Part shown: positions 37,001 through 49,467 of the stretch, one piece after another
How positions within the stretch are numbered: position 1 is the first letter of the stretch
Layout: every line of letters begins with the position of its first letter
NCBI GenBank assembly: GCA_963457665.1
Contig: OY735209.1
Location: 62,413,475-62,477,474, forward strand
DNA: 64,000 nt
Source of the DNA: Thysanoteuthis rhombus
Taxonomy: Eukaryota; Mollusca; Cephalopoda; Oegopsida; Thysanoteuthidae
Direction: 5' to 3'
Made by a program: the position numbers and the translations under genes
Notes under the pieces: generated by a model
What the model was told of the DNA's origin: nothing
The model's database searches: none
What the model saw: the letters and a program-made list of their open reading frames with translations, nothing else

Positions 37001-38654
37001 AATTGGAAAGTTAAACGTAAAATGCAACGTTTGTAAATATTCTAACGTTTGCAGTACAGCTGGTTTTACAATTTTCAAAATGGAAACGTTCGAAGATAAA
37101 AAGAAGAGTTCAAATTGTCAAAGAAAAAAAAAATTTGGTACGCTTATCTACCTGAAGTTATAGACAATCCATCCTCTTCACAGCATTTTTCTGAGTGGAG
37201 CCATTCACACAACAGTTAATCAATTACTTTTTCAGAGACCAACTAATAAATGTGAAATTATATTTATTGAATATAATCAGAATGCTATACTAATATCATA
37301 GAGGGTACGAAATGAAATAGTACTAGTACAAATATAATACTTCTGATGAGATATGTAAAGTTTACTAAATAGTTTTAGATATTTCTGAAAAGTATATCTC
37401 GTTTTATTGAGCAAAGTTTATATTGTTATAAGGAGAAAGAATTTCATCTCTAATTATAAATCAAACAATATTTTCCTTCAGAGTTTGAGTTGAACTGATA
37501 CAAGAATATTGGATCTGGATTGCTTATAAATAAATGTATCAGTGAAAAGATCTAACAAGATATTTCAAAGAAAATTAATGTGTCAAAATGTATTCAGTAA
37601 TGGAAAATGATACCAGAGTAAATAGATAAACTAAGCTCATAGCTTAAGAGAAATGGAAAAAAAAGCCTTTTGGGACCCAAATTTGATCCATCCAAAAGAT
37701 TCATTTATCTAAATTTTGTGATGCTACTTAATAATATTCACTTCATACAAAATACATACATATATATATATATATGATATCATCATTAGTCGTTTATTAT
37801 CCATCATTGGACATAGACCTTCCCCAGGATCCACATCTCTATTGTGGGTGTTGCGGAGCCACTACTTTCTGAATTTATCTAGTTCCTATCTCCATTTTGT
37901 ATTCTGCTGGCCTCAGTTTTGCATGTGCTCTCCGGGGATCCATGTTGTGAGTCCTGATGTCCATCAGTCGTCTGCCATTCTTGCAACATGACTGACCCAT
38001 TGCTATTTAAGTTTCCTAGTAGATTCTATGAGGTCTCGGACTTCTGTTTTCTCCCTGATGTACTGTGCTGTCTTGTGATTGCTCCATGCGAGGTTGAGCA
38101 TGATTCTCTCATGTGCACGTTGCATGCTTCTCAGTTTGCGGGTTTGTCTCTTGGATAGGTTCCATTAGTGACTATCAGGAGGATGCATTGGTAATATACT
38201 CTCTTTTTTTAGGATTAATGGGATCTTGTTTTGAAAGGTTATGCTTACTCGGCCGAAAGGCTTGCCATCCCAGAGGGATTCTTTGCTTGCTTTCTTCTTC
38301 TTTTGAAGGTTTCATAGAGATTTGTTTTCTGACATAGATGTAGTGGTCTACTCTCTCCAGTTTTGCATCTTTGATTTTGACAGTTGTGTCCTTATTCTTG
38401 ACATGGTTTTTGCAAATGACCTTCGTTTTACTGAAGTTCATGTGTATGCCAACTTTCTTTCTTTCTTCATTAAGTTGCTTGGATATTCGCCATCTTTTTT
38501 TGATTCCTCTATTCCTCCAATCAAGGTTTTGGGAGATCATGTTGAGGCAGGCTGTGAAGAGTATGGGTGAGCTGGAACCACCTAGTCTAACTCCTTTTTG
38601 GAGCTGGAAGAGGTTCAGAGTCTTTATGTAGCCTGGTAGAGGAGTTGCTACGAC

Positions 38655-38687
<33 letters not shown>

Positions 38688-41600
38688 CCTACTTTGACCA
38701 AATCTGCAAACCCTTTGCTGAACTTACCCTCTTTCTATATGGGAGGAAAAGAAAAATATTCATCTCCCTGAACTTTCACCAGCTTACCAATGAAGTTCCA
38801 ATCAAAAGTCTAAAAACCACAATACATGTAGTCTAAACTCAATTTAATGTCTTCAAAATTTTTCCAAATTAACTTCTACAGCTTCCAATATTCAAGATTC
38901 ATCTGAAAATAGGTTTAGATATTATGGAAAGAGCATGAACTTACAAGGACATTTTTGGGATCTCTTTGAGGAGAAGTGAATTGTGTCAAATTGTAGATGT
39001 TCATAGTCAAGTACATTAGAAAATGTTTTTATAAATTTTGTATTTGTTTTGAAGTTGATATGAAAATATTGAGTAAGGTTGAAGATTCCCGAACTGGCAC
39101 AATAAAATAATAAGTCAGGCACAAGCAGAGTGAACCCATACAACTGTGGTTCCAAGGTACTATAAGCTCCTGTGATAATTTTTACATGAGTATGACTATT
39201 TTTGTACTGGAAATTGAGAAGTAGGTATGCTTAAATCTGATGTGGCTCAAGATCTATTTTAAAATTTTGTATTCTAACTGGCTTGGGGCCAGCTTCATTC
39301 ATAGTAAATAAGCTAATAGAACCCATTAGTTGCTTTTGTGAAGACCCCCCTCCCCAAAAAAAACCAGAGACAGTTTATTGAATAAATAAAAAAGATGAAA
39401 ATCCTTCTCAGCTTTAATATAGTTTGTTCTGATACATTTGAATTTCATTTTCATTTCATTTGGTAATTTTGTTAATGAGAATAACAGTAAACCCTCAGTT
39501 TAACTGACCCTGATACAATAGTTTTCGAATTTAGCATACGCTTTATTTGCACACGCACATAAAAATTTTGCTTCAGTGTTGCCAACTGGGATATTTTTAT
39601 ATCTAAATTTTGATATGATTGATATTTTTGTTGCATTTTGAAGTAAAAAAATCGTATCAAGATCCCCTCCCCCCCTGCAGATAGGCTTAGATATATTTAG
39701 ATTTTCTGGTAAAAACCTTCATCTCTTTCAATAAGTAAAATACTAAGAGAAGAACAAAGAGTCAAAAATCTTCGCAAGATGGATACACTATCTGGGCTCA
39801 AAAACTGTAAAATTATTTGTACCCATTTGCGTCTGTGGCATAATTATTTCATAGCAAATTGTACCCCATTATGCGAATTTTGTTTTGTTATTTAAAAACA
39901 ATAACCAGCTTATTTCCAGAGTAAATATCAGTCTAACATCAATTTTAAATTTCCCCCTTTTTATTAAAAAACCAATTCTAAATCTTCATATTATGCAGAT
40001 TATATTTAAAATAAAAATTTACTTCAAAAATTTTTATTTTTTTATTTTTTTTTTTTACACTCAAGTTTATTAGTTCGTCTTTGTTAGTAAATCTATGATC
40101 TTTCAGGCTTGTTTCACTCTATTTGTTAGAGTTTGTTTCCCCTCATACTTTCAGACAACAAGGCTAAGGCTATTTTTTTTATTTTACATAATACACAAAC
40201 AAGGCTCAAAGTGAAAAGATTCACTGAGGCATACACTAATGTGAGAAGAACAAAAGTACTGCTTCAAAAACCCCACCAAAGAGCAATCATAAAACATATA
40301 AAAAATCATGGAAATATTTTGAGATGTTTGGTCAATGAGTGTGACAGACATGGTGAGAAGGGAGAAAGGAGAAAAAATAAGGTAGTTCAATACAAGGATA
40401 GGAAGGGAGGGGTGCTGATACTAATACTTTGAGTTTGACACAAGGCTGATATATGATGAGTAAATTTAAGTGTTTGGTTCTCAAATATGCATATTTGTAT
40501 GAGAGAGGTGTTATCAGGATGAATAAATTGTGCAGATGACTTTTGTGGATGAGTCAAAGCTTACTATCAGAAAAACTGGCAACTGATATTTATTTTGACT
40601 ATTTAATATCCTTATTTTAATTCCTAGTTGTTTTTTTTATCGCAACTTTGAACTGAACATAATCCTACAACAGTGATGACTTTATTTTAATCATTTTTTA
40701 AAGTTTTTCATTATTTATCATTGTGAAATTATTTTGATCATTATCAATAATGATGAATAATAATGAAAGAGAATATAAAAAAAAAGCCCAAGAGTTGTTT
40801 CCCCTGGAAAAACTTTTTTTGAGGATTTGTAGTAAAACCATAAAAAATGATCACATTCATCCTTTTCTTCGAATGAAAAATGTTTTTCTACAAATTTAAA
40901 AAGAAATTCTTTAAACAGCTGTGATTGTTTCAAGCACCATATATAACTGTCATAATTTTCCTTTGAAGGTGATGGCATAGTGTAAATTAACTCATTACCT
41001 GCAGATGACGGAAATTTCTGTCATTTCACATCTATGGCCAGCTCAATAAAATTTCTCTTTTAAAGTAGCAAGGATGAGATATTTATCACTTATGATATAC
41101 TAAACTTATGAACTTGAATCCATTTTTGGATTTTAGAAGCAGTTACGTGGAAAAAAGTGTTATCAGAATATGAAGAAATTGCTAGTATTATTCCTGAAAT
41201 AGATAAACCTTGTGAATAAGAAACAACAATCAATTCTGAATTTAATGTTATTTTTAGAAAATGATAGCACAATAAGTATCTTTGTATCTTTTGTGACACT
41301 GTGGGGTTTTCTTTTGGCACATACTTGTACTGGATTTTTTCAATTATCAGAGACAGAATGTCTTAATTTCTGGTTAGATCTGATATCTGATTTAGCAAGT
41401 TCTTCCGAGAAAAGCAATGATTTAATTCTATCAAGAAAAAAAGTTGAAAAATAAAAATGATATATATATAAATACATAAAAGACAATATGAAATAAATCA
41501 GCTCAGTGAAGTGACTGAATCACAAGTATATCAAGTTGAGAAATCTTCATTTTCAGTGAAAACTAGTCAAGAACTGAACGTTATCATTTTGGAAAGTTAT

Positions 41601-43094
41601 TTACATTTAGCAAACTGAGTTTTCTGAATTTCTCAGATGAAGCTCTGTCATTAGATTTTGACAATAAGATCTTGGGTAAAAAAAACTAGTCAAAAACTAA
41701 TAATTACAAATATTCCTTGTTGCGAGCTCAGAGAGGATTTTAGATGATCCACAGGTACAATAGATTAAGAACCTTGAAATGTGCTTGTTAACCATACATA
41801 ATACAGTGTTATAACAAAAATGTAAAAACAGAATATGTAAGTGTTGAACACAAAAAAGAAATTAGAAAATAAGATGATTCAATTTTCAACAGCAAAAACA
41901 ATCCAAGTATTTTAGAAGCAGTGATCGTAGTATGATTAGAAGGAGAGAAAAGTGCAAATCAAATTTAAAACAGTTAAACCTGCATTTTTATGGTTATTTT
42001 AGATTGTAAATGAATTTGTTTTCTAGGATGATAACAGCTTGGTTATTTTAGATTTAAAAAAGATCTTTTTTTTGCAATATATCCTCAACAATGAATTTTT
42101 GCTATTGGTATTTCAATTTGGATCTCAATCAGAACAATATCAAGTAAGAAAGGTTGACCTATGGAGTCCTACTGTGGTTCATAATTTAATTCATACTCCA
42201 ACACAAATCCACCCAGAAGAAAGCAACCATATCGGAGATATGGTTGGACAGAAATTCTTCATTATAGATAGTTTAGGTAGGTGGAAAAGTCAAAAACTAA
42301 CCTCCATTGTTCACAAGTCTAGAGCAGGGGTCAAACTTTTTGGGAGGAGGACCAGATTAGAAACAGTTTTATGCCTTGCAGGCCAAGGCCGAAATGAATT
42401 GAAACAATGATCATAGAAGGCTATTGAAACAATTTTTTTCAAAATTTTTTTATTACTTGAAATATTTTTCATAATAAGAGTATTTACCAACATGAAATTC
42501 CAGGAACTATCATTCAAGAATGGAAATTTTTTGGCATAAAGTATTGTCGAATTGTGCAGAGTATATTAATAGAACAGCAGGAAAACAATGTTAAAACATT
42601 TTCAACTATTAAACATTGATTCATTAGAGGCATTTGTTCTATTTATCTCAATGCTTGATTTTATTGCTTGCCAATCAAAAATAGACATAAACAAAAACAG
42701 TCTTTGTACGCAACATCACATATTCTATGAAGTTGGTAGGCTAGATTTGGCCCACAGGCTGTAGTTTGCTAACTCTTGGTCTTGAGAGGAGGAAATTATT
42801 TAATTAGACACAAGTTAGTCAGGGATTAATTCATGACAGATGCCTACTACATTAATAAATTATATTGAAAATGTTTACAGATACACATCTCACACACATT
42901 TGATAATATAAAAAAAAGAGAGAGGCAAGCCTTTTCAGATTGACAGTTACAAACCAGCAGTCACGGCATGGACTTATGTGACAAATTGTACTAATTTTAT
43001 AGCAATAAAAAAAAAAAGTCAAGACATTTGCTTCAACAACTTTATATATAATGTATTTTTCTGACAGAAAAAACACATTTTCCTGAAAAATGCA

Positions 43095-43133
<39 letters not shown>

Positions 43134-46100
43134 CCCTGTATCATATCATTTGAAGGTCAATTTGTAGGGGAGAGTTTGCCATCCCTCAGGAACCTCCATA
43201 CAGTAAGCCATTTAATCGTCAAAATACCAAGATAATCAAAAAGAATGTTCTATCACTTGCAGCATGTAATAGATAGAGAACTATGGCAGAAACACAGCAA
43301 GGGTTCTCAGCGCCTGAGGGGAAAGACAGCCCCTGTGGCCAGTAGTACTATATCCTAGGGGAGGATAAAATCATTATTTAATAGGCCCTAGGCTAGAAGA
43401 AATTTTGCGCCCCATCATACCTTCATAGGGGGCAGGGACAGCCAATGACTTCCCCAGCTTGCTATGCCTCTGAAGTATTTACAAGTATATGAAATGCACA
43501 CAACAAAAAGACTAACAAACTACACAAATGATTAGTCACATCCAATGCACTGGTATTATGACCAAAAAGCTGTTTACGGAAATAAACAGTTATTTGGCTT
43601 GATCATCCAAATTTTTACACGGAAGACCTTTTTCACTTAGATGGATACAGGATTACTCTGTGTAGTCTGGACCAGTAGGATCAGGGCTTGTCCTCTGATC
43701 AGGACAAATGCTCTCATGTCCTCACAACTATTGTTGTGAGGATAAAGAGAATTTTTTGAAGAATTTCCTGCCCTGTGTTAGCACACGAGGTTCCTCATGT
43801 TAAACCAACCACAAATCCCACCCTGTTCTCATGAGGGTTTTGGTAAATAGAAGCTATTTGGCTTGGATGGGATGAAGCGAGAGGTTGTCTCCGAAATACC
43901 CAGGTTAACTATGCATCTTATAGGCTGGCATATTCAGTAATTTATGAAATTCATAGATTCAGCACTGTTGGGTATAAGCGTTATTTTTGGAAGCCTTTTA
44001 TAGAAATGTTATAAAAATTGGCTGGTTATCTAATGTTCATTTAGAGTCTATATAGATCAACAGGGTAATTTTAATTAATGCTTGTTAATCATAAATAAAA
44101 GATAATTCAACATTACCGGAAGGTACATTTAAGATTCAAAACAAGTCAATATTATTCGAATATAATACTTTTTACCAATGTAAACATTATGTTGCTCAGC
44201 TTTTTCTTATTCATATTCAGCTAGAAAGAAGCTGGATATTTTATAACTATTAGCAAAAATAAAAGAAAAAGGGAGACTACTATAATTAGCCTTTGATAGT
44301 TATCTCCCTTCACAAATGTAAGAGACAAAAAATATAGATATACACATGGCATATTATACAAGTAGGCTAGCGCTGCTCATCAGATGACAGCCTCTCACTG
44401 TTGGAAACATACTTTTGTCATTGTAGGTAGGTAATATCAGGTTTTATCATTTTTGGTCATCCATATTTCAGCTGTCCCATGAGATTCATCTGGTTTCATC
44501 ACATATAGGTATGGTAAGGTGACTCATGACCAACTTGATCATCGACCAAAGTTGACAGGTAACAAACAACCACTGTAAACAAATGTATTTTTCACTATAT
44601 TTTAAGTAAAAAGTAAGTGATATCTTTTAAAAATCCAGTCAAGTTATTATTAAATCGACTAATTTTGTTGAATCTTATTTCTATAACAGCTATTTTGGGG
44701 AAGATTTTTGATTACAGATTAAAAATTTTTCTGTTGGCAGACATCAGTCATGGTGTAATTGAAGTAATTTTGGATGACAAAAATTGACATGATGAAATAT
44801 TGAATGGAAAACAGTCTAAAACCTGCTTTAAGTATGCAATTGTACATTTTCTTTGTTTCAATTATCAACTTCATGCCATATTCTGACATAAAACCATAAT
44901 TTCAAAGTAGATATTTTGATTATCTATTGTGTATTTGGTCTACACTCTTAAATAAGAACAAAGCATAACATGTTTTGTGCATTAAAAAGCAATGGAGACT
45001 AGCTTTTATAGACATAGATGGTAGTGATAAAACCAGTTATTTGATGAACAAAATGGTTATTTTCAGTGATTATCTAGAATGATCCTGATATGCCTACCTA
45101 GGATTACCAAATTTGGTTGGAAGGGAAAGTAATCTGAGCTTAGGAGACTTGTATCGAGTATCTGCCTCCAGACCAGCCTGATTTCCCCAATTCGATGCTA
45201 GTCCATTTAGCTAATTGATGGCCTCCTACCTCCCATTCAGTTACCCCTTACCACTTTTGTATTCAAATACAGAAAAAAAAAACAACATAAAAAATGTCAT
45301 CAACCTGTAACTTTGGGAAAAAAAAAAAAAGGCTGTGCCTCTGAATAAAAATAAAATTTGAGGTAAAGTTGACAAATACAGGAAGTCCCCTGGGTTACGA
45401 ACGAGTTCTCTTATGTCTATTCATAAGTCAGGACAGTAACGTAGTCAAATGTTACTTTTAGTGTACTTATCTAGGAATTAGAGAAATGATAATACAGTAA
45501 TTATGATAATATTTTTATCATCAATTTTGATTAATTTTTACCTTAATTTTCAGTTGCATTTTATCACAACTTTAACTAAGACCGTCATTCTATGGCATCG
45601 AGTAAACAGCGCGATCGGCAATAAAGAGTGATTACTCGTTGCTGTGAATATAATAAGCAATTCATACTGCAAAAAATAGATAAACTTAAACCTGATTTAA
45701 GGTAAATTTTAATGTTATTTTTGAAATTTTACTGTTTCCTTTTGCCAATCGACACCCTATTTCAAAAACGGAATTAACACTTTGAAAATTCATTGAGTTT
45801 TTTCTTGGCTTTGCTAGAAAGAAAAAGCTCAAGTTGTTGTCTTGAAAAACAAAAAATAAATTTTCAATGATTATTAAGAAGACTTGGACAATTCAAAGAT
45901 GTTTACTTTTAAATGTTTCGATTTACCTGCCCCAATTTTTTTCATCATTCAGGGTTGAGATTTGTTTTTTCTTCCCATAAGCAGCTCTATGAAAAATTTT
46001 TCATTCAATTTTAGGAGCTTCCAACCAATTTGAAACCCTTTAGGACCATACAAAAATTTGTTTTAAAAAAAAATTTCTTTATGAATGGGTTCTATTTACA

Positions 46101-46776
46101 ATGTAATTATAATGCAGTAGTCGGCAAACATATTTTTGAAAAAGTAACAAATTTCTGGATGGTTCTGACCTGGAGTTTATAGATTGAAACCACCAAAAAT
46201 CTAAGCATAACTATTTTCTTGAGCTTTATATATATATATATATTTCAACTTTTTCTCTCTTGCAAAGTTAAGAAAAACTCAAATTTTTTTTTCCAGCTTC
46301 AACTATATTTTTAAAATATTGTCTGTATGACAAAATGGCTGCCAGCTAACTCTATTGGAAATGGTATTCGGCAAGAAGTCCAAGAGCCAATGAACTGTTA
46401 AACGAAACAAAACTAAGTTTAGAATTGGCCGAAAGAAGCTTGGAAAAGCAACCATCATATTTTCAGTGTTATTACAAATATACTGAAATAACATAAGAGG
46501 ATGTATTTGTTCATGGAGGAAGCAAATAGAATACAATAAATAAAAAAATCAGTAGTTTGAAAACGAACAAGAACAGGTAAAAAACCTTACCTGCATAAGC
46601 TTTGAATTTATATATATTCCCATATAAAAATTATTTGTGTGAATATCTACTCGGTACCATCAGAATTCGCATTAGAAAATTTTAACCTTTAATAAACACA
46701 AATCTTAAAATTTTTCCCCTGAAGATGGGCAATGCTTTGATTATGAACCACTGTCTGTAACACAAAAAAAAAAAAG

Positions 46777-46807
<31 letters not shown>

Positions 46808-49436
46808 AAGATTTGTGACAGTCTCTTCCTAAGTACGAGTTGTTCGTAAGTTAGAGACTACCTGTACCTGAAAGTGGTTCTATTCATAGTATTGTGAATT
46901 TTATCCCCTTTCCTAATATATCCACTTCCCCAAATGGACTACTGAATAAGTTGACAGAATTGGAATAGAGGGATCTTGGGAAAGTTTCTCTGCAAGAAAT
47001 GAAACAAAAAAAAGCTCCAAATCTTTAGTAAATAATGTATGAGGGTGCTGGAATGTTCTAAGAATATTTGAGGCCCCCAGGAGAAGCAATGTCCTGGATT
47101 TGGCTCTTGGGCTGAAGTGCTAACCCTGATTTAATACATAGATTCAATAAAGAGTCAAGAATTGATTTAACATGAACGTAAAGATAAGTTCAGAGAAGGT
47201 TCTCTATGTTTGGTATTTAATAATGTAAGAAAGGTCAGGTGAATTTTAGTTGTGCAAGTAGTGTTACAGAAAGTTATTGTAAAAGATGAAAGGCATTTTG
47301 CTGAACAGAGGACACTTTATTTTGCCAGAATCAACTCATTAAATCATAGGTTAAGAAATTTGAAGTTGCAATTATTGAAAAAAAAAAAAAAAAATGAAAA
47401 TAATAAATAAAAAAGAATTGATTCAATGGAATATATAGCCTTTCCACATGGTCCAAAACAGAAAATGATGCAAAAAGAAAATCTTTTTAACTGCAAAATT
47501 TGTCCACTTTCTGAGATGAAATTTGGGGGATCAGGTAAAACTCACAGTGGGGAAGTCATATTTCATATTTATATTTTCATAAGTCCCATTTTTCCGAGAC
47601 AATCGTTCCTATGGCCAATCACTTGAACAGGTTTAGTTAAGCAGAACATATGTTTTGGGCTGTGTTATCAATTTAGCCCTTGTGGAACTATATTTAGCTT
47701 TTTTTTTCTTATTTAGCCACAAAATCTGAATCTTGCTTCTAGCTTCGAATCTGACACCTTGACTTCACAAAATTGTTTGTAGCTAATTTTAAAGTTTTTT
47801 TTCTTAGATTTTTTTTGCTATATCATTCACTAGTCTCTTGTTTCAAACTTTCAACTTATTCATTCTAAAATTTTCTGTCAAAAGAGTAAAACTTGAAAAG
47901 CTTGGGGCATAACCTTATCAAATGAATCTTGTAATGATAGAATCAGTCTAATAGTATTATTCAATATATACATCAATTCACAATCAAAATATTGGCTCCG
48001 GTCAAGAGAAATAGCAGTATTAATATCATTACAGATTAAGTTACTGCTGATGTTTACAGACACACAGACTGTCCCTAACTGAAGAGGCAGAGTTTTGATC
48101 CTAAACAACTAAATTGGCATCACTGGAATAGAGAAAGATTCAAAGTTGGTGTATGCAAAACTCCCAGATCAAAAATTTCTCTCATAAAACAATGCTTGAA
48201 ACAAATTTCAATGCAATTGCTTATGCAACTCAGTAAGTTTCATTCATCATCGATTATTTCACTCATGAAATATTAATTCTGTTGCACAACATAGTAAAAT
48301 ACCCAGGAGACAGATACGTAACCTAAGGTAATTAAGAGCAAAGCATGGAGAATTCAGATAAAAAAATATTTTCATTATCTTAACATGGGGGACTCCATAT
48401 GAGAGCTAAACAGATTAGGGTGTCCTCACAGACCATCTATGTGCAGTGCAATTTGGCAATCTTTGTTTGCAAAAACTTTTGTCAAAACAACATTATCTAC
48501 CATACTTTGGTATAAAAAAAAAACAATTGAAGGAAAACTAAGCAAAGAACAAGTTACGATCAATTAATACTGGAAAAATTTTCATGGAAAAAAATTTTCA
48601 ATTGATTTCAATGACATGTTTGTGATCTGGTTATTTTTTTATCATATTTGTCACACGACTCACCTCCTAATAATATGAGACTTCCTCAAATTTATTTTTG
48701 GGGCCAATAAATTTGAGGGGTACCTGAGCACCCGTGCAGCAGCCCATGTGATAAGACAGCCCTGATAGAGCGTGTAAGGAACTTTCTCGTAACCCGAGTA
48801 CATTTTGAATTGATGTAAGAACCATAAACATATTTTTGTCAGTCAATTCGACTGACATGATTAATCCCTCATGCTAAATTTCTAACACAATTCAAAGTCA
48901 TTGTGTTCACTTCCATTCTATCATTTGCCCCACATTTCAAAATGCTTGGTAACTGTTTAATATATTCACTGCCACACATGGACATCTTATGGCATATTGT
49001 GTATTGTCCCTGATGCACACGTGTGTCCATTCCATAGATTTAAAAAAATATGTAAATAGCTATGGCAATGAAAAAGACTCAGTTTTTGCCTTGCGGCACT
49101 GAGCAGAGGACATGCTTTTTTTCTTTGTGACACCATCCAAGGTAGCAGTGGTCGGGTGAAATCTGCAAAAGATTCACCACTACTAAAAGGCAATCCTAGC
49201 TTTTGCTATCAGAAGTACTAAAATTTGTTATGCATATATAATAATATGCAAAGCAAATATAAGCATTATAAAATGAAATTGCAATAAAAGATTTTTTTCG
49301 ACTTACTAAAGTCTGCTTCAGAGAAAAAAAAATAAATAAAAAGTCACATGACATTTACAATTTTAACCAATCCAGTTAGAGCTCAAGTTACATGGTTTTA
49401 CACTTAAATCTTGACAATGGCACCCAAAATTTTTTG

Positions 49437-49467
<31 letters not shown>

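Noticed and set aside
40133-40432. 99-residue basic open frame on the + strand
   Set aside because: No family similarity and no regulatory or splice context; likely chance.
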